A stretch of 64,000 bases of DNA from Brenneria nigrifluens DSM 30175 = ATCC 13028 (GCF_005484965.1 NZ_CP034036.1:4340001-4404000), one strand, 5' to 3'; counted from the stretch's first letter, positions 10,245 through 18,414 are shown. The notes: generated by a model from the letters alone, not told the origin. Program-made: numbers and translations.

Positions 10245-12502
10245 ACAACTCTGACAGCGAGCAGTTCCTGCGCACCTTTTTCCATAGGGAAAAAAATATT
10301 ATCTCCTGGGAAAAAATCACGGGCGGCCTGCTGGAAGCGTCAACCTTACGGCGGCTGACCCCCTGGCTTGACGATGTCCGCAACGGACGTTTCCCGGTGA
10401 TCCTGCCTCGCGTAGTGAAGGGCAGCAACGATAAAGTCACCTGGTATGCAGTGGCCGATGAGGAGCGGAACTATGCGGAACTGCGCGAGCTGATAGATGC
10501 GCACGTCGGCACCTCGTGGTCCGACTTTAACCGCCAGCGTACGATGCTGGATCCGAGCGACCCGGTGGAAAAAGCGCTGATCGACCACTATGGCGACAGC
10601 GTGTATAAATTCAGCTCGCTTTCGCAGTCAAGTATCCCGGAGATTTTCAACGGCATTGAGCGCCTGCGCCAGCAACTCGCCAGCCGCCCGAGCCGCCACC
10701 TCACTCTTCTGCGCCCGCGTGGCCGTATTCTGCGTGATATCCGCGCCGCTCTGCGCCGCCGTGATGTGCCGCAGACGCGTTTCTACCTGCAGGAACTGCG
10801 TGATGCAGGCGGCATCGGCCATATCAACGAGCTATTTATCGAACTGCGTTGCCTGGCGCAGGAAGGAGATGCCAAAAGCCTGCTCGACTCTACCGAGCTG
10901 CGCCAGGTACTGGATGTGCCGCATCCGCTGGTACTGGCCGAAGAAGTTATGGTGGTCTTGTATCAGCAACTGTTGCTTGAATATGAGCAGGATAACGACA
11001 TTGCCGCGCAACGCCTGGCCTTCAGCAATTCGCTGGCGAAGAGCGTACCGCGCCTGTTTCAGGTCACCCAGGGCATTAACACGCCGGCGGCGGTTAAAAG
11101 TACCCTGCTGTGGCTGCTTTCTGACACTCAGAGCGATCCGGCCCGGCTGACGGAGCAGGCTCAGCAACTGGTTGCCGGCATGAAAGAAGCAACGGATGAT
11201 GACCGCCTATGGGTCACCCAGTTGCTCGCAGCCCTTCCCGCCGTGACAGTGCCTGTCACAACAGCAGCTACCACAGACGATCTGATTGCTCGGGCCGACG
11301 AATATCCTGAAAGCGTGCTGGAAGAACTGGTGTTGCTGCCAGTCAGCGTACGCGGTGTAGCTATTGCTTTAAAATGTGCCTGGGCAGTGGGCAGCGCAGA
11401 AGCGGCAATGAAGGCCGTCGGCTACCTGCAACGGCTGGCACAACAGGAGCGTGACCTGCTGCTGGCAAAACCGACCTTCCAGCGTTACTACACAGCGCTA
11501 CAGCTGCTGCTGCCTGCCACACGTACAAAACAGGATACAGCTGGGCTGGATAACTGGCAGGACTGGCTGCAGGAAGTGCTGAATAACCCGCAGTGGCCGG
11601 GCGCGATTGAGGCAGTAGAACAGGCCAGCCACCAATGGTCCGCCGCTGCTTTCCAGCCCGAGGCATTTGTTTCGCTGCTGGATAAAAGCAACAGCCGCGC
11701 CAGCATGGTGTTGCGCGATGCCATTCCGGTGCTGCTGGAGTGGCTGGATAACCATCAGACCAGTGCTTCATGGCAGTCCGTTCGGCTGGCGTTGCTGCAA
11801 CAACTGGCGCTGGACGACAACAGCTCACGCGAAGATATCTTCACCGCCTGCGATTTGGCTCGTGGCTATTTAGCGGGCGATAGTAATGCGCATGACTATC
11901 GCGAGCTGATAGAAAACCTGCAGATGATAATCGAGAGTTCCGGGACGGCCAGCGCCAGCGCTTGGCTGGATATGCTGGAACTGTTCTTGATCCACCCTAC
12001 TGCTGACCAACCTGCCAGGGAGCGATTATTCAATCTGGTACTCAGCATGTTTTACAGTAACCCAGCCCGCTATAGTGAGCTGCAGTGGAACCTGTTGGCT
12101 CAGTTTGCCGAAGAGAGCGGCCTTGCCTGTGAAGTTCCTCCGCAGATCGCAGAGGGCGGTGAAGAGAGAGCAGATGAGGTACGTGCAGGAGCAACACTGA
12201 ATCACAAGGTGGTAGGCATTTATACATTGACCGAGTCGGTAGCGCAGCGCGTGAAACAACAACTACTTGCCGATTACCCTCAGGCTGATATTCGCCTCAA
12301 CAACGATAAAGGCGGCTCGACCATGCTGCGTTCATTGGCTAAAGATGCAGATGTATTTGTCTTTGCCTGGCTAAGTTCTAAACACTCTGCTTATTACGCT
12401 ATAAAAGAAGAGCGCGGGGAAAAGCCTTTCCTGCAACCTTCCGGCAAAGGCAGCACCAGCATGCTGGACTGCATTCGTAGTTATCTGAAAGAGTATTGGT
12501 AA
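10241..12502 (+). CDS. dpdD: Dpd system protein DpdD
   Basis: A 753-residue protein that ends the operon. It starts at ATG 10241 with a strong GGGAGG seven bases upstream and overlaps dpdK by four bases. The main part is helical. The last 100 residues, after about residue 645, read like a small alpha/beta Rossmann-type domain that begins at the IYTLTES segment. No known catalytic motif is evident. The DpdD name rests on size and on direct linkage to dpdK/dpdJ; the family has no established biochemical activity that I know of. In the Salmonella island dpdD belongs to the genes needed for restriction rather than modification. Confidence 0.7.
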   Translation: MNNSDSEQFLRTFFHREKNIISWEKITGGLLEASTLRRLTPWLDDVRNGRFPVILPRVVKGSNDKVTWYAVADEERNYAELRELIDAHVGTSWSDFNRQRTMLDPSDPVEKALIDHYGDSVYKFSSLSQSSIPEIFNGIERLRQQLASRPSRHLTLLRPRGRILRDIRAALRRRDVPQTRFYLQELRDAGGIGHINELFIELRCLAQEGDAKSLLDSTELRQVLDVPHPLVLAEEVMVVLYQQLLLEYEQDNDIAAQRLAFSNSLAKSVPRLFQVTQGINTPAAVKSTLLWLLSDTQSDPARLTEQAQQLVAGMKEATDDDRLWVTQLLAALPAVTVPVTTAATTDDLIARADEYPESVLEELVLLPVSVRGVAIALKCAWAVGSAEAAMKAVGYLQRLAQQERDLLLAKPTFQRYYTALQLLLPATRTKQDTAGLDNWQDWLQEVLNNPQWPGAIEAVEQASHQWSAAAFQPEAFVSLLDKSNSRASMVLRDAIPVLLEWLDNHQTSASWQSVRLALLQQLALDDNSSREDIFTACDLARGYLAGDSNAHDYRELIENLQMIIESSGTASASAWLDMLELFLIHPTADQPARERLFNLVLSMFYSNPARYSELQWNLLAQFAEESGLACEVPPQIAEGGEERADEVRAGATLNHKVVGIYTLTESVAQRVKQQLLADYPQADIRLNNDKGGSTMLRSLAKDADVFVFAWLSSKHSAYYAIKEERGEKPFLQPSGKGSTSMLDCIRSYLKEYW

Positions 12503-12512
12503 AAAAATTTTA

Positions 12513-12532
12513 GGTGGCGTGAACACGCCACC
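12513..12532. terminator. Convergent terminator between dpdD and queD
   Basis: An eight-base perfect stem (GGTGGCGT/ACGCCACC) with a four-base loop lies between the two convergent stops. On the minus strand it is followed by a T-rich tract (TAAAATTTTTTT), so it best terminates queD. On the plus strand no T tract follows. Confidence 0.75.
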
Positions 12533-12550
12533 AGTCACTTCAGTCGCGGG

Positions 12551-12913
12551 CTATTCACCGCGATAAGTACAACCCGCAGTGCAGGTTTCCTTAACGGTAA
12601 TAGCGCTCAGGATAGGGAGTTGCGGTTTAACCTGATTCCATATCCATTCAGCCAGTACTTCGCTGGTTGGGTTCTCCAGACCAGGAATATCATTGAGATA
12701 GTAGTGATCGAGGCGATCCAGAGTGGTTTTAAAAATGGCTTTCAATTCTGCAAAATCGATAATCCATCCGGTGTGTTTGTCCACCTCACCAGTGATTTCG
12801 AGGCGAACAACAAAGGAGTGTCCATGGAGTCTTCCACATTTATGACCATCGGGGACATGTGGTAGATTGTGTGCTGCCTCAAATGTGAAATCTTTAAATA
12901 ATGTAGTCTTCAT
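12551..12913 (-). CDS. queD: 6-carboxy-5,6,7,8-tetrahydropterin synthase QueD
   Basis: A 120-residue enzyme almost identical in layout to E. coli QueD. It converts dihydroneopterin triphosphate to 6-carboxytetrahydropterin, the second step to preQ0, the precursor of queuosine and of the 7-deazaguanine bases that Dpd systems put into DNA. Visible features: the zinc-binding histidine in FEAAHNL, the CGRLHGHS block with the catalytic Cys and two zinc His, and the C-terminal VKETCTAGC segment. It converges with dpdD. Whether it is the housekeeping copy or an extra island copy cannot be told here. No queC, queE or folE is in the window. Confidence 0.93.
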   Translation of the reverse strand: MKTTLFKDFTFEAAHNLPHVPDGHKCGRLHGHSFVVRLEITGEVDKHTGWIIDFAELKAIFKTTLDRLDHYYLNDIPGLENPTSEVLAEWIWNQVKPQLPILSAITVKETCTAGCTYRGE

Positions 12914-12946
12914 AGTTCCCTCATCTATTTGTTATAAAATAACAAG

Positions 12947-13652
12947 GTGAAGGTTAATAGGAAAGATGTTTCATATAGTGCCGCACATTGCCCATTTAGG
13001 TCGTGCACACCTGCTAAAGCAGTGCTACACACTACCAGTGTCCACGATACGTCCGCCAATGCCTCAATTCATCAGTGTTGGGACATCTCTGTTTCCACGC
13101 GCTTACGTTCGGACGGCAGAAATTTGGCCGCTGTGCTGTTTGATTTACAGGAAAATGATCTGCCACGTTATCGCATGATTGTACGCCAGATCTAGCGCGT
13201 TTTCCCGACGCTGGGTAACTTCGTTCTTGAACCAGTTGCCGGGAAAGTTTTGCTATGCTGGAAAAGCAAATTCAGCGATAAGGTCTTCGGCTCGCATCTT
13301 ACATCTGATGGTTCATTACGTCTGTTCTACCTGCTGACACTGTTAAGCCTGCCTGAAACTCGCCTGCCGGATATTTTGTTTTTCGATGAGTCTGAACTTG
13401 ATCTGCATCCGAACGCCATTACACTTGTGTCGGAAATGATGAAACGCGTCCCCAAGAACCATCAGCTATTATCGCGAGGAAGTCGCCTTACATGTTGGAC
13501 TGATTTGAACTGGAAAACATCATAGTCACCAGTGCCGAAGACGGCGCGACGACGCTGCACAATCTGCCGAGAGAACAGTACCAGCAATGGCTGGATGATG
13601 AATACCAGATTTCTGAGATCTGGCTGAATAAACCTGTGGGGGTCTCCTCATG
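12947..13652 (+). pseudogene. Decayed AAA-family ATPase (AbiLi-like), C-terminal half
   Basis: Three frames must be joined to read this protein. Segment one carries LRSDGRNLAAVLF and ends at an in-frame TAG (13193-13195). Segment two continues directly after that stop and contains the Walker B region FFDESELDLHPNA (canonical FFDEPELGLHP). The frame is lost near 13470, then segment three (FELENIIVTSAEDG, about 13502-13652) follows a further TGA. No P-loop is present, so the N-terminal half is gone. The order of blocks matches AAA_21-type ATPases that pair with DUF4276 proteins, as in AbiL-like phage-defence pairs. It directly precedes a broken DUF4276 gene. Non-functional as it stands. Confidence 0.75.
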
Positions 13653-14290
13653 ATGCGCGAGTGCGTCGTCTGTGAAGGGCAGAGGGAAGTTAAGTTTATT
13701 CCAACCTGTGTGGCTCCGTATCTAAATGACGGGAGCTTTTATTTTTACCCAACAATATTACAAGCCCTCTCCGGAAATCATCGTGGCGGTCGGATCACCG
13801 TACAGCGTCTGGTCAATTTTATGCGACACCAGTACCATGAGACCGATCGTATTACGACGTTTGTCGATTATTAGGTTTCCATGACGCTGAGGGTCGTACA
13901 GCGTCGCAATTGGAAAACGCGGTTGTTGAAGGGTTGAGCATGGATGTAAATATTGAACGACGCTTTATTCTTTCTTATGTCCAGCTACATGAGTTCGAAG
14001 CGCTGCTATTTTCTGATGTGGGAAAGTTTGAGTACGTTCTGGACGGATGGAGTGACGATGTTCGGCATACTCTCGCAGCTATTCGTAACCAGTTCAACAC
14101 GCCTGAAGATATTAACAATCATCCTACCATCGCGCCGTCTAAACGCATTCTTCGAACCTTCGCGCCTGGAACGTACAGTAAAACGGTCCATGGTCCGATA
14201 ATTGCCGAGGAGATCGGTATCGACATCATCCGTCAACAGTGTCCGGGTTTTAACCTTTAGTTGGAAAAACTGGGGTTCTGGAAAGTACAA
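13650..14290 (+). pseudogene. Decayed DUF4276 protein (AbiLii-like)
   Basis: The start (VCEGQREVKF) and the GGRITVQRLVNFMR and TTFVDY segments are typical of DUF4276, a Toprim-like family encoded beside AAA ATPases. After TTFVDY a one-base deletion near 13869-13871 turns the conserved DYYGF motif into a stop. Shifting by one base restores GFHDAEGRTASQLENAV and then the frame from 13910 onwards (LHEFEALLFSD). A TAG at 14258-14260 sits where the family usually has a Trp-Leu-Glu continuation, so there are at least two lesions. It overlaps the ATPase remnant by about three bases, as in an operon. Confidence 0.8.
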
Positions 14291-14295
14291 ACCAG

Positions 14296-14508
14296 TTAAA
14301 GCGATAATTTCAGAAGAGTAATTTCTATATAATGAATATCTGAAAATAATGCCGAACTAATCTTCGTATTAATTACATATAATTTTAATGATTTTAATTC
14401 ATTATTATTTGTTACCTTAAGATATTTACTTAACCGAGGTCTTGAAAAGCAAGAAATGATCTGTTTCAAACCCTCTGCGCCCAATTCAGGAAGCCTTTTA
14501 TTGGCCAA
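14296..14508 (-). pseudogene. Abi-family protein, N-terminal remnant
   Basis: A 70-residue frame with a TTG start at 14506-14508 preceded by AAGGAG on the minus strand, so translation initiation looks intact. The text (ISCFSRPRLSKYL, then LKLYVINTKISSALF and IHYIEITL) matches the N-terminal region of Abi-like (Abi_2/Abi_D type) abortive infection proteins, which normally run past 200 residues. It stops at 14296 against the end of the DUF4276 remnant. It is therefore a truncated gene left by recombination. Confidence 0.55.
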
Positions 14509-14928
14509 TTTGTGCTCCTTCTATATGCAATACCCTGTGTTGACTAAACAACTAGGAAAGGTTAATATCATTCTTGTAGACCCCCGGTGCGACCTCTGCG
14601 CAAGTATGCCCCCGGTGGCTTGTTTTTTCTAGATACTTGCCTGCTTCTATTCAACCTTCATTTCAATGTCAAATATTTTGATAGTTGGCTGTTCCGGGTT
14701 TTTCAACTCAGCTAAACCAGACAGCTTTCTTTTTTGATATTTTACTCAGATTCTATCAATTCGCCTGTTTAGATCCTTAGGTGTCATGTTTTATTTATAT
14801 AAGTTCATGATGAAAGGCATTGCCTATGTCATCGGTCAGCCGTTTATTATGCTAATAAAATAAGTGGATCGATGCACTATTGTGATCGATAATGATGTCC
14901 ATGAAGAATCATCCGGGAGAGGGCGCTG
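14509..14928. other. Gene-free stretch before the orphan antitoxin
   Basis: No frame of interest on either strand. It holds a nine-base direct repeat (CCCCCGGTG at 14581-14589 and 14609-14617), AT-rich DNA, and at its right end the promoter/operator region of the antitoxin gene at 14929. Confidence 0.6.
14868..14890. promoter_or_regulatory. Possible RHH antitoxin operator
   Basis: An imperfect inverted repeat, ATCGATGCAC then GTGATCGAT, lies about 40 bases before the antitoxin start. Ribbon-helix-helix antitoxins bind such short palindromes in their own promoters. Assignment is by position only. Confidence 0.4.
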
Positions 14929-15153
14929 ATGACCCGCATCGTGATCGATTTACCTGAAGAAGATCTCCGGCAATGGGATAATTTGGCCGCTATTCGCCAT
15001 CTCTCCCGGGCAGAGTTAATCAGGCAAGCCTTGTCTGGCTATCTTGCAGATAATCGTGCCAGTAGTGATAATGATGCCTTTGGTCTATGGGCTAATAGCA
15101 ACACTGACGGCATCCTCTATGAAAGTCAGGTCCGCAATCATGACTGGGAATGA
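14929..15153 (+). CDS. Orphan ribbon-helix-helix antitoxin (VapB-type)
   Basis: A 74-residue CopG/RHH protein (RIVIDLPEEDL N-terminal strand, then the helix-turn-helix with SRAELIRQAL). It is a close paralogue of the antitoxin at 36102, including the C-terminal FGLW motif that would wrap its toxin. RBS GGGAGAGG upstream. The expected overlapping toxin start (ATGAG at 15150) is present, but no PIN domain follows it. The reading frame from there is unrelated to a toxin, so the toxin gene has been lost at this island edge. Confidence 0.75.
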   Translation: MTRIVIDLPEEDLRQWDNLAAIRHLSRAELIRQALSGYLADNRASSDNDAFGLWANSNTDGILYESQVRNHDWE

Positions 15154-15280
15154 GTGTTCGATGGGCTTCGTTTGACATCGCTACCAGTTTTAAAATGGCG
15201 CTGAAAAAGTCCTCGCAATCTGGTTTGACCAGTGCTAGATTCAGCGTAGAAACAGGTTGGCGTTACCCCTGCTTAACAAA

Positions 15281-15301
15281 TTGGGGGCCTTTTTGGGGGC
15301 C
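15281..15301. repeat. Integrase arm-type direct repeats, left of att core
   Basis: Two copies of TTGGGGGCC (15281-15289 and 15293-15301), three bases apart, lie about 50 bases left of the tRNA-end repeat. Such G-rich repeats are common next to P4-type att sites. They resemble the TTGGGGGTC repeats on the other side of the core. Confidence 0.5.
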
Positions 15302-15353
15302 TCGATTGAAAGGATTTCTAACTAACTTACTAAAATTAAATAATTATTTCGTT

Positions 15354-15377
15354 GTTCGAGTCCGGCCTTCGGCACCA
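15354..15377 (+). repeat. att core: 3' end of a leuX-type tRNA-Leu gene
   Basis: The 24 bases from GTTCGAGTCC to GGCACCA equal the 3' end of E. coli leuX (T-loop, acceptor stem, CCA) as I recall it. The sequence just upstream is not tRNA, so this is an integration-generated duplication and not a functional tRNA. It lies 220 bases before a P4-type integrase gene, as expected for an attachment site. The complete tRNA gene should lie outside the window, most likely to the left. Confidence 0.75.
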
Positions 15378-15392
15378 TCGTATGAAAATCAA

Positions 15393-15417
15393 GTCACCTC
15401 AGGGTGGCTTTTTTTAT
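15393..15417 (+). terminator. Weak terminator after the att core
   Basis: A short CACC/GGTG hairpin followed by GCTTTTTTT. It may be the tRNA's own downstream terminator carried along with the att site. The stem is only four to six base pairs. Confidence 0.35.
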
Positions 15418-15543
15418 GTCCGTAATCGTCCAGAGACGCCTATATCTATCTATAAAATAACGATTTTTATTTCACGCTCCTTTCTGCGATTTTGTCTGTT
15501 TTATCCACAGTGGTCTTTTTTCGTCCATTGACATCCAAATGAT

Positions 15544-15594
15544 TTGGGGGTCAAGATGAGGGTCAATTCACTTCGATTATGAGTTGACCCCCAA
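15544..15594. repeat. Inverted repeats at the integrase promoter
   Basis: A perfect 11-base inverted repeat, TTGGGGGTCAA (15544-15554) and TTGACCCCCAA (15584-15594), with a further GGGTCAA at 15559-15565. The right arm ends two bases before the integrase ATG. They are probably arm-type integrase binding sites that also allow autorepression. Confidence 0.55.
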
Positions 15595-15596
15595 TT

Positions 15597-16853
15597 ATGG
15601 CGCTGACTGACATTGTTGCCCGTACCGCCAGGCCTCGCGAGAAAGCCTACAAACTCGCGGACGCGCACGGCCTGTATCTTTTGGTGAGTCCTAACGGCTC
15701 TAAGCGCTGGTATCTCAAATACCGCTTTGCAGGTAAGGAAAGCCGGATTGCGTTCGGTGCCTATCCGCTGACCTCGCTGGCGAAGGCCAGAGAGAAGCGT
15801 GACGAGGTGCGATTGCTGCTGTTGGAGGGCATCCACCCAACGGAAAAGCGTGAAGAAGAGAAAGAGCAGGCGCAAGAGGCGTTGAATACCTTTGCGAAGG
15901 TCGCGCAAGACTGGCATCGAAACATTAGTCAAAACCGATGGTCGGAAACGCACGCCGGACGAGTATGGCGCGATATGGAACGTAATATTCTGCCTGCTAT
16001 TGGGCATCGCCATATCGCCGACCTGAAAACCAAAGACCTGCTTGAACCGCTTAAAACCGTGGAACAAAACGGCCATCTTGATTTAGCATCGCGGCTGCGC
16101 CAGCGCGTCACCGATATCATGCGTTACGCGGTGCAGAACGATCTGATAGAGCGCAACCCTGCGCAAGATCTCTCCGGGGCGATAGCCTCCCCAAAAGCCA
16201 CCCACCGGCCTGCGTTGAAGCTGAACAAACTGCCGGATTTTCTGGCAAGGATTGAACGCCACAAAGGGCGGGCGTTAACCAGACTGGCGTTAAAACTTAC
16301 TCTGTACGTTTTCATCCGCTCCAGTGAGCTACGTTTTGCCCGCTGGCCGGAAATCGATTTTAAACGCGCCATATGGACGATACCGGCTGAACGCGAAGCC
16401 ATCCCCGGCGTGAAGCACTCACAGCGTGGCGCAAAGATGCGCTCTGAACATCTGGTGCCGTTATCCCAACAGGCTTTGGCGCTGCTGGAAGAGATTAAGG
16501 CCATCAGCGGCGCTCATGAACTGATCTTCCCCGGCGATCACCGGCCAACCAAACCGATGAGTGAAAACACCGTCAACAATGCATTGCGGGTAATGGGCTA
16601 CGACACCACCACCGAAGTATGTGGACACGGTTTCCGCACGATGGCCTGTAGCGCACTAGTTGAGTCCGGCCAGTGGTCACGGGATGAGGTAGAGCGGCAA
16701 ATGAGCTATCAGGAACGTAATGGCGTTCGTGCTGCTTACATCCACAAGGCGGAACATCTGGATGAGCGCAGGCTGATGCTGCAATGGTGGGCGGGTTATC
16801 TGGATGCCAATCGGGATGAGTATGTGGTGCCGTATGAGTTTAAAAGAATATAG
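15597..16853 (+). CDS. P4-type tyrosine integrase
   Basis: A 418-residue site-specific recombinase: N-terminal DUF4102 arm-binding domain (residues 1-90), SAM-like core-binding domain (about 100-190) and the tyrosine recombinase domain. Catalytic Arg lies in FIRSSELR, the His-x-x-Arg box is HGFR near residue 344, and the nucleophile Tyr is in AAYIH near 380. The second conserved His, normally in LSH or MSH just before QERN, is a Tyr here (QMSYQERN). It would integrate its island at a tRNA-Leu 3' end, consistent with the att core 220 bases upstream. No Shine-Dalgarno is obvious because the inverted repeat abuts the ATG. Confidence 0.9.
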   Translation: MALTDIVARTARPREKAYKLADAHGLYLLVSPNGSKRWYLKYRFAGKESRIAFGAYPLTSLAKAREKRDEVRLLLLEGIHPTEKREEEKEQAQEALNTFAKVAQDWHRNISQNRWSETHAGRVWRDMERNILPAIGHRHIADLKTKDLLEPLKTVEQNGHLDLASRLRQRVTDIMRYAVQNDLIERNPAQDLSGAIASPKATHRPALKLNKLPDFLARIERHKGRALTRLALKLTLYVFIRSSELRFARWPEIDFKRAIWTIPAEREAIPGVKHSQRGAKMRSEHLVPLSQQALALLEEIKAISGAHELIFPGDHRPTKPMSENTVNNALRVMGYDTTTEVCGHGFRTMACSALVESGQWSRDEVERQMSYQERNGVRAAYIHKAEHLDERRLMLQWWAGYLDANRDEYVVPYEFKRI

Positions 16854-16867
16854 TGAAGGAGTATTCA

Positions 16868-18148
16868 ATGTTAAAGGACTTACATTTTCGTTTCACAGGA
16901 TTTCATGGTAGCCGAGGTAGATGCCATATAAGACTGATAAGAGCGGCTCGTGATAAACCTCTAGTTATTGTTTGTAGTCAATATATTAATTATTACGGTA
17001 CATCTGTAACAAATGCAGTTGAAACCATAGCGAAAAAATTATTTTATGATATCGCTAATAAACACATTGAGGGAGATGATATATGTTCCCATCTATGTAT
17101 TCATAGATGGTGGGACAGCGATGCTAATTTATTTGATAAATTACTTTCTTTCATTTCCCCACGGAAATATAAGTCTAGATTTTCTTCGCTACGAATTGAT
17201 TTAGTAGAGTCTTTTTCCAAAATAGTATGGGTGGAAAATTACCCTGAAACATTCTCAGTATATAGTGGAAGAAAACACTTGGCTATTGTAAAAATGAGTA
17301 ATAATGGATATCCCAATTGGTTTGGGATTAATGATAATTTATTTTTTAAAGAAACTGGATTTACTATCTCTGAAGTTTTGCCTGATGATGCTGAATTAGA
17401 TTTAAATAAGGTAGAATTGAAGATAGACTACGCTAAATATGATGTTGATGAACTGGGTAATTGGCAAGGTTATAGTATCCGTCGTTGGACCAAAAAAATT
17501 GTTGAACAACTACCTGAAAGACTATCAGCGTTTCGGTATGAACATTCTATAGATAATGAAGAGGATATTAGTGAACTATCTATACAAGATCAAATTAGTA
17601 AGTTTTTTTGTGTAGAATTGCCAGCGCCAGAATTATTTGAAAGAGAGTTTAAATTCTCCAAGATTTTAGGCATCAACGTTAAGGGGAAAGAAAAATCGAC
17701 TGATTTTGTTATTTATAAACCAAATAGGGAGATAGATTCTCTTTTGGAAGTTAAGCGGACTTCATTTTACAATAATAACCTTGTGAATGAGATAAAAAAA
17801 GATATTGCTAGGCTTATTCTTTTGTCTGACAAACTACATTGCTATTGTTATTTTTTATTATATGGTAATATTGATTTATTGAAAAAAGAACTTTTAAAGC
17901 TTGATAAATATTTATCTTTAAATGACGAAATCTCTTTTATGAAAAAGGAATTTTTAATTAATGGCGGGGATTTTAAATCTGAATATGATGAACTTATTAA
18001 ATTCAGGAATATAAATAAAGGGCATACTATTCTGCAAGGGAAAAAATTCAATCAAAAAAATGGAGTATTTCTTTGGCAGGTTACTGTTAATAAAGAGATG
18101 TTAACATTGCATAGAGGTTATGAATTTATATTGTGGAACTACAAATAA
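16868..18148 (+). CDS. Unknown AT-rich cargo protein with possible PD-(D/E)XK motif
   Basis: A 426-residue protein, starting at ATG 16868 with GAAGGA eight bases upstream; a GTG at 16853 in the same frame lacks an RBS. I do not recognise the family. Around residues 275-300, TDFVIYKPN followed by LLEVKRT gives the Asp...Glu-x-Lys spacing of PD-(D/E)XK nucleases (a hydrophobic strand ending in ExK). The first 200 residues contain several Trp/Tyr-rich strands. It is far more AT-rich than its neighbours and sits directly behind an integrase, which fits a recently acquired cargo gene. A role in defence or DNA restriction is a hypothesis. Confidence 0.6.
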   Translation: MLKDLHFRFTGFHGSRGRCHIRLIRAARDKPLVIVCSQYINYYGTSVTNAVETIAKKLFYDIANKHIEGDDICSHLCIHRWWDSDANLFDKLLSFISPRKYKSRFSSLRIDLVESFSKIVWVENYPETFSVYSGRKHLAIVKMSNNGYPNWFGINDNLFFKETGFTISEVLPDDAELDLNKVELKIDYAKYDVDELGNWQGYSIRRWTKKIVEQLPERLSAFRYEHSIDNEEDISELSIQDQISKFFCVELPAPELFEREFKFSKILGINVKGKEKSTDFVIYKPNREIDSLLEVKRTSFYNNNLVNEIKKDIARLILLSDKLHCYCYFLLYGNIDLLKKELLKLDKYLSLNDEISFMKKEFLINGGDFKSEYDELIKFRNINKGHTILQGKKFNQKNGVFLWQVTVNKEMLTLHRGYEFILWNYK

Positions 18149-18200
18149 ATTATTTATTTTTATTAGAAGGATATTTTAATTTTTGAGAGTATTTCATACC

Positions 18201-18232
18201 GCGCCAGCCCCTTTTTGGGGAGGGGCTGGCGC
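18201..18232. terminator. Strong terminator hairpin
   Basis: GCGCCAGCCCC pairs with GGGGCTGGCGC around a short loop, followed on the plus strand by TCATTTTTC. It closes the 16868 gene, and its position also suits the HTH gene remnant on the other strand. Confidence 0.8.
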
Positions 18233-18241
18233 TCATTTTTC

Positions 18242-18370
18242 TTATGTGGATGATTTTCCCTGCGACTCATAATATCCAAGTATCATTTCTGCCAGATCGT
18301 CTTCCACCGTATAGAAATAGCAGGCCGGGACGTTTAGCACCGATGCTAAACGTGATCTTACCCACGAATA
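18242..18370 (-). pseudogene. XRE-family HTH regulator, C-terminal remnant cut by IS
   Basis: On the minus strand an open frame running out of the IS left end encodes LASVLNVPACYFYTVEDD and then LAEMILGYY before a TAA at 18242. This is the characteristic C-terminal end of small enterobacterial Cro/CI-type regulators. The N-terminal HTH is missing: the frame is broken exactly at the IS terminal repeat, and I could not find its continuation beyond the right end of the IS. Confidence 0.7.
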
Positions 18371-18414
18371 GTGGACACGCTGTTAAGCGAGTAAAATCGT
18401 TAACAAGGTGAACC

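Noticed and set aside
15354..15377. A tRNA-Leu gene
   Set aside because: Only the 3' end (T-loop, acceptor strand, CCA) is present; the sequence upstream does not fold as a tRNA.
15150..15425. Open frame after the orphan antitoxin
   Set aside because: It starts where the toxin should, but has no PIN motif, runs through the integrase arm repeats and the tRNA-end att core, and resembles no protein.
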